A stretch of DNA of 64,000 nt from Coccinella septempunctata (Eukaryota; Arthropoda; Insecta; Coleoptera; Coccinellidae), in the NCBI RefSeq assembly GCF_907165205.1, contig NC_058198.1:13865001-13929000 (forward strand). The letters are read 5' to 3'. The notes beneath the pieces were generated by a model that was not told the DNA's origin, ran no database searches, and was given only the letters and a program-made list of their open reading frames with translations. The position numbers were made by a program, and so were the translations under genes. Shown piece after piece: positions 30,473 through 40,880 of this stretch; the first letter of the stretch is position 1; each line of letters begins with the position of its first letter.

Positions 30473-31443
30473 ATGGCGTCCGGAAGTACGATCACAGTGA
30501 AGCCATTGACGGAAACGGGTTTGGAAATTGGGAATTTAGAGTGAAACTTCTGCTAGAACATCACGAAGTACTAAACGTAATTACCGAGGAACCCCCAGTC
30601 GGTGACGAAACAGTTGCTTCTGCTTGGAGAAAGAAGGACCTACGAGCAAGAAACTTGATCGTACAATGCTTGAACGACAACGTGCTGGAGATGATAAAGG
30701 GCAAGGGAACGGCCAAGGAAATCATGCAGACACTGAACAAAACTTATGCAAAAAGTGGAGTAGCTACACAGGTTCAGTTACAAAGTAAGCTCAGGAATAT
30801 GAATTTTACTAGCACAAATTCATTGAACGAATTTATCATTGAATTCGAAAAAACAGTATCAGACCTGAAGAACTGTGGAGGAAACATGAGTGATGTTGAA
30901 ATGATAACTCAATTATTATCTAGCATGCCGACCACATTTCAAACAGTAACAACAGCGATTGATATCTATTTTTGTCAGAATCAAAACGCAGTCACATTAG
31001 ACTTTGTGAAATCGAAGCTGCTACAAGAGGAAGAAAGACAGAAAAAGGAACAAGGACAAGGAGAATCAAGTCAAGCTTTTATGGCACACAAGAAGAATTG
31101 GAAAAAGCCCGTGAATAAAAACCACGAAGACACTCGAGAAAAGAACACATTCAAGTTTCGATGCTATTTCTGTGGAGCGAAGGGCCATAAGAAGTCTGAA
31201 TGTCGTAAAAGGAAAGCTCAGAATACTTGTAACCTCACTGAAAAAGATAAAGAAGAAGATATATGCTTCATAACCTCTGCAGGTACAGAAACAATATTAG
31301 AAACAAATAATATTGTCAATTTCATTATAGACAGTGGAGCGACAAACCACCTGGTCAACACCAGTATAGGAAAATATCTGACAGATGTCAAAGATATACA
31401 TTGTAAAATAGGTAGCCAAGGTAGGAGAAACCATTATAAGTAG
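30473..31443 (+). pseudogene. Copia no. 2 Gag and start of protease
   Basis: The likely start is ATG 30,473 (MASGSTITVKPL). The frame then shifts by one base near 30,505, because the rest of Gag (GFGNWEFRVKLLLEHHEVLN) lies in the frame that is open from upstream. CCHC zinc knuckle: CYFCGAKGHKKSEC (near 31,160). The protease active site reads FIIDSGATNHLV (near 31,321). The frame ends at 31,441-31,443; the protease continues in the next frame from about 31,415. This is normally one continuous polyprotein. Confidence 0.8.
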
Positions 31444-34306
31444 AAGACAAGGAACGTTGCATGTAGAGACTGAGAAAGGAAGAAAACTTACAATTAAGAA
31501 TGTCCTAGAATGCGAAAATATAATGTACAATTTACTTTCTATTAGAAGAATGGAAGAGAAAGGCCTTCAGGTATTATTTCAAAATAAAAATGCAGTAATC
31601 ATGAAAAATGGTACAGAAATGACAAAAGGAAATTTGAGAGGAAACTTATATACTTTAACATTAAACCTACAATCCACAGTAGAAGCGAACATAGCACAAG
31701 ATCAAAATAACTTGTGGCACAAAAGAATGGGTCATTCCTCAAGATATGTATCAGAAGGAACTTGTGAAATATGTCTTAAAGGAAAACAAACAAGGTTACC
31801 TTACAAGAAGCTTGATGAGGAGAGAAAAGCAAAGAGAATATTGGAATCAGTATCTACAGATGTGTGCGGTCCCATAACACCAACATCTCACGATGGTAAG
31901 AAGTATTTTGTCACCTTCATAGATAATTTCAGTCATTTTTCAATTGTATACTGTATGGAACAGAAGAGTGAAGTATTGGAAAAGTTTAAGACATATGTAT
32001 CGATGGTTGAAGCTAGGTTTAGTTGCAAAATCGAGAGACTAAGATGCGATAATGGTGGAGAATATATATCCAAAGATTTTAAACAGTTCTGCAGAAACAA
32101 AGGAATAAAGGTACAATATACTGTCCCACACAACCCCCAACAAAATGGTATTGCCGAGAGGTTCAACCGAACCATCCTAGAAAGAACCAGATGCATGATA
32201 TTCGATTCTGAAGTAGACAAAATATTCTGGAGTGAAGCAATCAAAACTGCAGCTTATCTAATCAACCGAACTGCTACCTCTACAATAGCAGAGAAGAAGA
32301 CACCAGCTGAATTATGGTATGGGGAAAAACCAAATCTTGAGAAAATAAGAATATTTGGATGTGATGCCTATGTCCATACTATAAAAGAAGAAAGAAACGG
32401 AAAATTGGATGCATGTAGCAGAAAAATGATCATGATGGGTTACACAGACAACGGCTATAGAATTTGGGATACAGAAAAACATAAAATAATTACAGCAAGA
32501 AATGTTATTTTCAACGAACACTGTAAAGAAAACAAAGTTAATATTCCTATACAAGACGACAGCTACACTGAAGATATTAAATGTGAAATAAACAATGATC
32601 ATCAAAACAGCCTTGAAGAAAATCATGAAACCGAAGATAAGTCAAAGGCGAAAACAAGAAGTGGTAGAGAAATAAAATTACCCAGAAGGTATGAAAATTA
32701 TGACATGAATCAAGAAGAAAACCTAATGATAGCATTATCTGCGGGAAATCTGTTAGAAGAATTACCTCAAACATTTGATGAAGCAATGTCCATAGGAAAA
32801 GGATGGGAAGAAGCCATTGAAAGTGAAATGAGTGCGTTGATCAAAAATGAAACGTGGGACATAGTGCGGAGAACGCGAAATCAGAGTGTAATCGATTCGA
32901 AATGGGTTTTCAAAGAAAAAGAACTTGACGGAAAATTAGTGAAGAAAGCAAGATTAGTAGCTCGCGGTTATAAGCAGTGCGATCAAAGCTACGAAATGTA
33001 TTCACCAGTGGCGCGTATGGTTACACTCAGGGTGTTGTTCTCCCTATGCGTTCAACAAGATTTGTATATCGGACAACTGGATGTGAAGTGGGCATTCCTA
33101 AATGGCGATTTGAAAGAACCAGTCTACATGGAGATACCTAAAGGACTTAAGATAAAACAACACAGCCCTGACATGGTATGTAAGCTGAAAAAGGCGTTAT
33201 ATGGTCTTCGACAAGCCCCGAAGTGTTGGTATGAAAAACTACACTGTAATTTGACAGACATCAGTTTAAAAAGGTCAAATTCAGATCCTTGTTTATATTA
33301 CAATGCTGATATATTTTTGATTGTGCATGTTGATGATTTAGTTTTGTTCTCAAGGTCATTGGAGAAGTTGAAAGACTTGAAACAAAGATTGATGACACAA
33401 TTTGAAATGAGAGATTTGAGTCCAAACGTGTCAAAAATATCTACACTAAATTTTCTTGGATTGAATATTGTCAAAAATGAAAAATTTTTGTTTGTAAATC
33501 AAAAGAATTTAATAAATAAAATTTTGAACAAGTTCTGTATGAACGATTGCAGCTTATCGGATATTCCGATACAACCAAAAATTAATTTGAGTAAAAATGA
33601 TTTTGAGAATGAAAGTATTGATAAATTACCTTATAGACAATTGATAGGTCATCTTATGTATGTGATGTTAGGTAGTCGACCAGATTTGTGCTTTGCAATT
33701 ACATATTTCAGTCAATTTCAAAATAATTTTGGTAGAGAACACTGGAAATTTTTGAAGAATGTTCTCAGATATTTAAAGGCCACACAAAATTTTGGATTAA
33801 AATTTGTTAAATCTAATTGTGAAGATAATATTATTAGTGCTTATATCGATGCTGATTTTGCTAATGATCTGAATGATCGGAAAAGTGTTTCAGGATTTTG
33901 TATAAAAATATATGATAATCTAGTATTTTGGAAAAGCAAGAAACAACCAACTGTATCATTATCAAGTGCTGAATCTGAATATGTTGCACTATCAAACTGT
34001 GTTACAGAATCAATCTTTTTGTCACAATTGTTAAGCGAAATTTTAAATAAGAATACATTTCCTGTGAGGATTTTTGAAGACAATCAGTCTTGTATCAAAA
34101 TGGCTGAAACCTTAGAAACAAAAAGAACTAAACACATTGATGTGAAACATCATTTTATTAGAGATTGTGTCAGTAAAAATGAAATAAATCTGAACTATAT
34201 TCCAAGTGATCAGCAAGAAGCTGACATTTTTACTAAAGCTTTGAATACTGTAAAATTTAAGTATTTTAGAGAGAAATTGAATGTTGTTTGCATAAATAAT
34301 TTGTAA
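31415..34306 (+). CDS. Copia no. 2 Pol: integrase, reverse transcriptase, RNase H
   Basis: Open for about 960 codons in the frame entered at about 31,415 (first ATG 31,457). The zinc region reads WHKRMGHSS then CEICLKGKQ and is shorter between the two halves than usual. Integrase core: STDVCGP, RCDNGGEYIS, NPQQNGIAERFNR. Reverse transcriptase: LDVKWAFLNGDL, YGLRQAPKCWYEKL and catalytic HVDDLVLFS. RNase H: YIDADFANDLNDRKS, SSAESEYVALSNC, EDNQSC, KHIDVKHHFIRD. All catalytic motifs are present. It would integrate and copy the element if made as a fusion with Gag. Confidence 0.9.
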   Translation, partial: AKVGETIISRRQGTLHVETEKGRKLTIKNVLECENIMYNLLSIRRMEEKGLQVLFQNKNAVIMKNGTEMTKGNLRGNLYTLTLNLQSTVEANIAQDQNNLWHKRMGHSSRYVSEGTCEICLKGKQTRLPYKKLDEERKAKRILESVSTDVCGPITPTSHDGKKYFVTFIDNFSHFSIVYCMEQKSEVLEKFKTYVSMVEARFSCKIERLRCDNGGEYISKDFKQFCRNKGIKVQYTVPHNPQQNGIAERFNRTILERTRCMIFDSEVDKIFWSEAIKTAAYLINRTATSTIAEKKTPAELWYGEKPNLEKIRIFGCDAYVHTIKEERNGKLDACSRKMIMMGYTDNGYRIWDTEKHKIITARNVIFNEHCKENKVNIPIQDDSYTEDIKCEINNDHQNSLEENHETEDKSKAKTRSGREIKLPRRYENYDMNQEENLMIALSAGNLLEELPQTFDEAMSIGKGWEEAIESEMSALIKNETWDIVRRTRNQSVIDSKWVFKEKELDGKLVKKARLVARGYKQCDQSYEMYSPVARMVTLRVLFSLCVQQDLYIGQLDVKWAFLNGDLKEPVYMEIPKGLKIKQHSPDMVCKLKKALYGLRQAPKCWYEKLHCNLTDISLKRSNSDPCLYYNADIFLIVHVDDLVLFSRSLEKLKDLKQRLMTQFEMRDLSPNVSKISTLNFLGLNIVKNEKFLFVNQKNLINKILNKFCMNDCSLSDIPIQPKINLSKNDFENESIDKLPYRQLIGHLMYVMLGSRPDLCFAITYFSQFQNNFGREHWKFLKNVLRYLKATQNFGLKFVKSNCEDNIISAYIDADFANDLNDRKSVSGFCIKIYDNLVFWKSKKQPTVSLSSAESEYVALSNCVTESIFLSQLLSEILNKNTFPVRIFEDNQSCIKMAETLETKRTKHIDVKHHFIRDCVSKNEINLNYIPSDQQEADIFTKALNTVKFKYFREKLNVVCINNL

Positions 34307-34333
34307 TTCAATAAACTCAGAATTGAGGAGGGG

Positions 34334-34575
34334 TGTTGGTTATGCAACCCAAAATAACAATTCTGTTAGTTCTAAGAGGTTAGTTTTAGTTCAAATGTAT
34401 CGTTATTAATTGTCAATGTCAGAGCAAAAAGACGCGGCAATTTTTCTACATGTCTCAGTAAGTGTAAGTCTTGATGCAAACGTTGATGCGTTATGAGTGT
34501 ATGTAAATGCTCCACAAGTGTGTAATAAACCATAAAAAGGATTCAACGTTTTTCACTGAACCTCTAAAATCAACA
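34334..34575 (+). repeat. 3' LTR of copia no. 2
   Basis: Identical to 30,095-30,336 and followed by the target duplication CAGAA. Confidence 0.92.
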
Positions 34576-35007
34576 CAGAAGAACCTAAAAATCTCATTTA
34601 AAACACAAAACACCCTGCAACAATTACTGGTATACAATAAAGACCCTATACCCATTCTAGAGAAAGCTGGGGTTTACAAACTCAAATGCGGTGAACCTAG
34701 CTGCAACATTGTCTATATAGGTAGGAGCGGAAGAAACATAGCGACCAGAATAAAAGAACACCTCATGAGTCAAAGGATCATGTCCAATAATAAATCAATA
34801 TTCGGTAAACACCTCAAAGACACCAACCATGAATTCGACCCCAACACAGATGTAGAACTTCTTCACCCGGTAGACTATGGTTTTAAACAAGAAACTTGGG
34901 AAGAACTAGAAATATACAAACATTCCCAAAGCAGATACGAAGAACCCGTAAAAATCATGTCTACGAACACTGTACCACCTCTTTTCAAAATTCTCAAAAA
35001 TTGTTAA
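34576..35007 (+). pseudogene. PLE no. 1 GIY-YIG endonuclease, split
   Basis: The 5' portion is at about 30,016-30,094 (ILASPFFDDISYQISYVL) and the main portion is here: LKISFKTQNTLQQLL, then GVYKLKC, NIVYIGRSGRN and RIKEHL, the GIY-YIG nuclease core that nicks target DNA in PLEs. The Cys-rich spot KCGEPSCN precedes the YIG. It ends at 35,007. The apparent upstream start at 34,507 is inside the copia LTR and is not genuine. Confidence 0.8.
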
Positions 35008-35325
35008 TGTTTCCATTATCCTCTTATATTTTCAAATTTTTAAATTACTAATTCACGTACAATTCTATGATTTATAATAATTGTCGATGCCCCCCTATTC
35101 TCTAACCTAAAATCTTCTCATTGATGTCAATTTCACTGTTAATCTGTTTCTGTATAATGTGATTTTACTGTTCTGATCTTTGACATAACTATTAATGTGA
35201 GAACTTCGTTTGAAACTTGGACTAATTTTCTTGTTATGACTAAGCTTCAACGTTGTAAGTAAATAATAACAACTTTTATTTAACAAATATGCTCACACAA
35301 CCTTACTTACAGCGGATCAATTTTA

Positions 35326-35362
35326 TAACCCGAAGATGGCATATTGCCGAAACATGTAGTTA
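35326..35362 (+). ncRNA. Hammerhead-like motif in PLE no. 1
   Basis: TAAC, then CCGAAGA (consensus CTGANGA with one change), a GGC/GCC stem with loop ATATT, GAAA, CATG, TA and GTTA, which pairs with the first TAAC. The order matches a minimal type I hammerhead ribozyme, a motif reported in PLEs. Deviations: one extra base before the central stem and a very short third stem. Confidence 0.4.
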
Positions 35363-35427
35363 ATTATTTGACCGAACAATAAATGAAGCGAATGAATAAG
35401 TGAGGATAAGACTAATTTCACCCCCTC

Positions 35428-35690
35428 ACATAAATTAAGCTTGTCAGCTAAATGAAATCCGAGATGAAATCGGATGAAGTTCCAAGTTAGCTCAAATTAA
35501 GCTTGTCAAATTAAGAAAATTGGATAAATTTCCAAGTTACCTCAAATCATTGGATAAAGATAAGTGGTCTTTATACAATGCTCAAATTGAGGTTGTCAAC
35601 CAAATAAAATTGGAAAAGTTCTAAGTAAGCTTGAATTAATCAAAAAAAATTGGAACAATTTCTCCAAGTTAGCTAGTGAACCAAAAGACC
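35428..35690. repeat. Short tandem-repeat array, right part
   Basis: Continuation of the 29,618-29,820 array, units with TTCCAAGTTAGCTCAAATTA and AGCTTGTCA, more degenerate towards 35,690. Confidence 0.7.
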
Positions 35691-35745
35691 CAAACTCTCA
35701 TGCGCCAATATACTAAAATGCAATATCTGGTATCTGATTTCTAGA

Positions 35746-36020
35746 ATGAACACTCTTTCGGGAATCGAGCAATTCCAATGCGAAGGTGATCCACTATCTC
35801 TAGGATCTAGATGGGAGAAATGGAAAAGAGCGCTACAGATCTATCTTGCCGCATCGGACATAGCAGAACCAGCCAAAAAGAAAGCCATCCTCTTACACTC
35901 GGGTGGCATGGCATTGCAAGAAATATTTTATAGATTACCTGGAGCAGATATTGATCCCACAGTGGATGGCAATCAAGTCCTAGATGTCTTCAAGTTACTG
36001 ATTACTGATTGCTGGGTGTG
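35746..36020 (+). pseudogene. Ty3/gypsy-like Gag fragment, N-terminal
   Basis: Starts MNTLSGIEQFQCEGDPLSLG and contains RWEKWKRALQIYLAA and KKKAILLHSGG, the N-terminal Gag signature of a gypsy family common in arthropods. It ends at VFKL where a LINE piece begins. The following gag piece at 36,613 repeats the VFKL region, so the junction is not a simple insertion. Confidence 0.7.
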
Positions 36021-36595
36021 TTGGACGGACTAACCCAAACCTGCCACCGCGACCAACGGTCTATTGTAGCACACAAGCATGCTCAAAGAGCTAAATCTCT
36101 CCCTCTAGTCCCATCCTACCCAAAAAGGAGATGATGTCGGAGGGGGAGTGATTCTTGAGTTCCTCTAGGATCATCTTCGGAGAGCCGAAAACTCCGAGTC
36201 TGACCCTGTCTGCCGCCGGGCAGTCACAGAGGATATGCTCAATTGTTTCGTCTTCCTGTAAGCAGAGTCTGCAGAGTGGGTCGTTGACGATTTTGAGTTT
36301 TTTGAGGTGGGCTCTGAGTCTGCAGTGTCCTGTAAAAACCGCTATTATGGATCTCAAATTAGTTCTAGAAAATTCTAGCCAGCGACTGGTGTATGGGCTG
36401 GGAGGAACTGAAATAGCCCTAAGCGAGTGACGCAATCCAGGACGGTTGCGCCAGTGCTCCAGGACCTTTTGCCTTATCCAGCTGTTGTTTCGGTCCCTGA
36501 TTAAGGAATTAGGAATTCCTATTTGATGAAGAAAACGAAAACGAGGCTTCGCGGTAGGTCGAAGAGGGCTTGGTTCGTTAGATTGTTAAAGTGTT
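36021..36595 (-). pseudogene. I-like LINE C-terminal fragment
   Basis: The minus strand reads NSLIRDRNNSWIRQKVLEHW, then FTGHCRLRAHLKKL and the zinc motif CRLCLQEDETIEHILCDC, typical of the C-terminus after the RNase H domain of I/R1-type LINEs. The short 3' part lies towards 36,021. 5'-truncated; sits between two gag pieces. Confidence 0.75.
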
Positions 36596-36612
36596 TTGTG
36601 TTTTAATATTTC

Positions 36613-37096
36613 CAGGATTCCAAAATTCGAAAATAGATATCGAGAAGCTTCAACAACAGATGAAGTTCCTGTCTTCAAGTTAGCTTTACAAAAACTTGAT
36701 GAGTATTTCCGAGAGTATTTCTTACCTAAGCAAAGTAAGTTATTTGAACGATATTCATTCCGTTTGATGAAGCAGGCAGATGATGAGAAATTTGATAAGT
36801 TTTTGGTGCGACTGAGACACCAAGCATCGAAGTGTCAGTTTAGTGATATAGAAGAACATTTAATCGATCAAATAACTGAAAAATGTAAATCGAAAGATCT
36901 GAGAGGGAAAATGTTATCTCTAGGATACAATATCAAACTAGATGATATCATATTGGAAGCTAAAGCCTTGGAATCTGTGAATCGACAAATGCAGAAATTT
37001 GAAGATGCTGATAAAGCCACCCCTAGCACTAGCGACACCGACTTAGAAGTTATAAGGAAAAAACTTCGCGCCTCACAGCGGAAAAGCATCGAGTAG
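36613..37096 (+). pseudogene. Ty3/gypsy-like Gag fragment, middle part
   Basis: Reads FKLALQKLDEYFREYFLP, then YSFRLMKQADDEKFDKFLVRLR and RGKMLSLGYNIKLDDIILEA, the retrotransposon Gag capsid domain. It overlaps the end of the 35,746-36,020 piece by a few residues. It ends at a stop before any zinc knuckle. Confidence 0.75.
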
Positions 37097-37380
37097 GGGT
37101 AGTTTGCAGGCAGTACGGAGAATGTATCTTGAATAGTCAGCACTCATTTGTGTGAAAATCGCATTTTGTCAGTTGTTAAAAATTTCTCACCTAGGTGTTT
37201 CAGTTCGGGAAATTATATCGAACAATTTTATTTTTCAAACGAATTGTTTGAATTATCGAATTTATAGGTACCGACCATCAAATATTCATATTCTTCCAAC
37301 TTCTAGTCTAATCATAATCCGAATCGCAGAAGTAATTTTTGGGCGAAAATAAAAGTTGGTCAGAGATATAGAAGGGGGAA
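37097..37380. other. No gene recognised
   Basis: AT-rich spacer between the gag fragment and the P-type transposase. Confidence 0.4.
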
Positions 37381-38402
37381 AATGGAAAAACCATTAAGTC
37401 TCTAAAAAATAAAGTACAACACATGAAAGAAGTGATGGACTTTTTGAAAGAAGATCAACGTATTTCTGAAAATGCTGCCCATCATTTGGAGAAATCCTTC
37501 GATTCAGTGCCACATTTATTGATGAAAAGATATTTGAAAAATGTAGAGAATGATACTGTGAGCGATGAAAGTTATCCTCCAGTCTTGAGGGAATTTGCAG
37601 CAACCCTCCAGTTCTACTCCGGTAAAGCCTATGAAGATGAAGAAGTCAGGAAAAGATTTGCTATGGCACTTCCTCATCAAGCCACTGTAAGGAAATGGTA
37701 CAAAAATCTGAATTGTGAACCAGGATTTTTATAGCCTGCTTTTGATGCTCTGGAAGCCATAGTTCAGAATTCAAGTACAAAAATAATCTGTTCCCTCTTA
37801 TTAGATGAAATGTCAATAAGCAAACAAATTGATTTTGAGGTTAAAAGACATGGGGCTATGTAAGTGTTGGGGTTGGTGTAGAAAATGATGAGATGCAAAT
37901 AGCAAGTGAAGCTCTTGTTCTTTTGGTAGTTTCACATACAGGCCATTGGAAGATGCCAGTTGCTTATGTCTTTGTTACTGCTCTAACATCTAAAGAAAAG
38001 GCTAACATAATAAACGAATCCCCAATTCACTCACATGATATTGGAATTGATATAACGTCTGTTACCTGTGATTGTCCAAGTGTTAATTTCAGTATGATGA
38101 AAGAACTTGGTTGCAATTTCGATAATGTTCATGAGATGAAGACATGGTTTGAACATCCAGTAGATAAAACCAAGAAAATTTATAGTGTACTGGATGCATG
38201 CCACATGCTAAAACTCATGCGGAATAGTTTTGCAAGTTTGCAGCAGTTCAATGATCCCAATGGAGAAATTATAAATTGGAAATATGTAAAACAATTACAT
38301 GAATTACAAGAGCAAGAGGGTGTACATATAGCCAATAAGCTGATGAAGGTAAATAAGATCATAGAATTTCAGTTCACAAAACTGATTATGATTTTTACTT
38401 AA

Positions 38403-38927
38403 CTAAAGGCTTCAACACTATACTCTCAACTGGCTTTCCCACACAATATATTACTGTCGAGGGCATGCCTGATATATGTATATGGAATTCTTGACTTAAA
38501 GAGTCAATCTCACACATGAAAAATCCTATAGAATATTTTCTCGAATGTCCTGAATTTCTAAATTTCAATTAAACAGTACATAATTGTATGGATAGATAGA
38601 AGAATGTTATATTTTTGTTTTTGTTGAGGGCTTATAGTATACACATTATGTGCTCTGTTAGTTCACCACTCAATTGTATATAATTTGCTATGTTGTATAA
38701 ATTCCCATAATAATGGTAAATACAACATTCATAATTGGATTTTGGGATGAAAACTGAATGTTGTCTATTGATACAGTTTCATTTCATCAAAAACAGAAAT
38801 TGGCTGTTCGTGAGGCACTTAAATAACAAATAATTTCAAAATGTCCCATACTCAGTCGCATACCAGAACAATAATTGTTCTCTAGAAAGAAAATATATTC
38901 ATTCTGGGAATGTATTCAAAGTAAGCC
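38403..38927. other. Gap sequence inside the P-type gene
   Basis: No coding similarity recognised. It could be intron or inserted sequence. A GTAAAT donor-like site at about 38,349 follows the last P-type codons. Confidence 0.35.
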
Positions 38928-38931
38928 TTAA

Positions 38932-39728
38932 CCCTTAACCGGCGTGGCCAGAAATTTTAACACTCCGTGCGTGGCGGAGTCCCTGGGACTCCAGAGTTTT
39001 CAAACGATTTTTTTCTGTTCTAAATGGCGAATTGGTTCCTGTTTCGTTGAAAAAATAATGACAGACAAACATTGAAATATGATTTAATATTTGAATATGA
39101 ATAACATCTAATAAACAACTCAATAAATGTGATAAACAAAAAATAAACTTAAAAATATCTCTTAAAAATGAACATCATGATTTTCTCTTGATTCATTGGA
39201 TATAAGTGAAATCGAAGTTCTTCTTTTATTGAAATATGTTCAATACATTCTGTTATAACGGAAAATGAAAAATTTCCACTTCTAATGATAAAGAAAAAAA
39301 TTCTGACAATGGTCCAAATCTCACTGCAGAAAAATAAAAAATTACGAGTCACGTATAGTTTCAATGCAACGAATACAAATTTTTTTGCTACATTGCAGAT
39401 AAATTGATTTTTTGCAGTTCACACATAAATGGGCAGTTTTTCTCTTCAACTTCAAATTTGAATCTGTTTCCTTCACGACCTTCGTATTTTGCGCCATGGT
39501 CTCTGAATTGAAAAATTACACTATCCGCGTCACGGAGTCCGACGGACTCTAAGCTGCTCAGAAAACGTACTTCTCGTGAAAATGCAATGAAATCCACTGA
39601 GCTATCGATGAGTTACCCCACCTCAGGAAGGTACTCAGACGCGCGATGTACTCGACCAATTAAATCGAAGTTTACACGATAATTTCAACATGTGAGAGTC
39701 CGAGGGACTCCGCAACGCCGGTTAAGGG
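38932..39728 (-). mobile_element. piggyBac deletion derivative
   Basis: Ends CCCTTAACCGGCG in inverted orientation, flanked by TTAA on both sides (38,928-38,931 and 39,729-39,732), the piggyBac signature. 797 bp. Inside, the minus strand retains only a C-terminal cysteine motif (CVNCKKSIYLQCSKKICIRC, near 39,360-39,420). Three palindromic words of the form GAGTCC...GGACTC lie near the ends (38,976, 39,536, 39,696). Nonautonomous. Confidence 0.85.
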
Positions 39729-39732
39729 TTAA

Positions 39733-40880
39733 ACAGGGGCTCCATGAAACCATCCTTCATTCAAGCAGTATAAATCTGATATAATGAACATAATGTATCT
39801 GATGTAAGGATGTCACTTCCATTCTCAATTTTGTTTTCATCTTATTTTTGCATGTCATGAAAAACAAATGGTTTTTGGTAATTCATTATACGAGCTGAAA
39901 TACTCACTTCAGAAACTGTCTTCAGAGACTTCCCTGTCTCTGGTGTCTTCAATAATTCATTCCTCGTTCAATTCCAAGAAGCCGTAACCGAGCAATCATT
40001 GTTAGATCGAAATTCTAAAACAACTCAGCCCTTCACATTTCACACAGAAATCATGGAATAACTATTTCACATTGTCTTGTTTCATAATCTCTAAACAGCA
40101 ATCGTCATCATAGACTTATAATTATTTATAAGTCCATGATTATCAATCATTCAACACGTAATCAACAAACACTAACCTAACATAACCATAACCTAACCAA
40201 AGAGGAACTCTATGACCTAACTTAATCAAAGCATTGTGACTTTCTTCTTCTTCTTTTTCTTTACTATGTGTTTGACAACCAGGCCGATTCGAAGTGGGGT
40301 GAAATCTGTAAGGTTCTCTAATGACACCTTCGTTCTTCGTATAATATAATTGTTGGGGAAACTCAGTTTATAAGAGAGAAATGTGGACTGTATTGTATTT
40401 TAGTTAGAAAAAATGGCAAACGAACGATCTGGCAACAGGAATCTTACCTGTCTGCTGTTCAACGGTGTTAATCCTTTTTGTCTTCCTGAACAATGGCACG
40501 TGCACGGCACTTTGCGGAATATTTATCTTCACTAGCAGGGGCTTGACACTTCCTTACCCCCACCCCAAATACGGTTTTTAGTTCTGCAATCAGTCGCTAT
40601 GTGGCACTGCATACGAAAATATATATCATATTCTCCACAGATTACTGTATTCTGACATATTAGATTTGTGAACGCCAACAGTGTCAATGTCAATATGCTT
40701 TAATGCAAATTCTTGTTTACAAACGAGATCTTATACGAGAGTAAATTAAAAATACCCATTTATTGAACTCGACAGTTTTATCAGGAAATCAATTTTCTTG
40801 TAAGAAATATTTGATTGAAAGAACCACGTAATTATAACATTAATCGTTTATACTTAAACCAATCCCTTTAAAAATTGTGT
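39733..40880. other. No gene recognised
   Basis: About 1.15 kb with a TTC microsatellite-like run at about 40,241-40,263 and no recognisable coding sequence. It lies inside the gap of the P-type transposase gene. Confidence 0.4.

Larger units (their letters stand above)
30095..34575 (+). mobile_element. Young copia element no. 2
   Basis: 4481 bp with two 242-bp LTRs that I read as identical and a perfect 5-bp duplication CAGAA (30,090-30,094 and 34,576-34,580). It carries gag, protease, integrase, reverse transcriptase and RNase H. Identical LTRs mean a recent insertion. Coding is nearly complete but contains two frame breaks (near 30,505 and 31,415). It sits inside the endonuclease gene of PLE no. 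1. Confidence 0.92.
29852..35425 (+). mobile_element. Truncated Penelope-like element no. 1 with an inverted end, split by copia no. 2
   Basis: 29,852-30,016 is an inverted copy of sequence found after the GIY-YIG gene at about 35,000-35,150, with the outermost stretch matching about 35,400-35,425. A plus-strand piece then starts at about 30,016, is interrupted by copia no. 2, and continues to 35,425. Only the endonuclease end of the element is present; the reverse transcriptase is absent. Inverted terminal fragments like this are a known feature of PLE insertions. Confidence 0.75.

Noticed and set aside
34507..34575. Start of the GIY-YIG frame at 34,507
   Set aside because: This stretch is copia LTR; the genuine upstream part of the endonuclease is left of the copia insertion at about 30,016-30,094.
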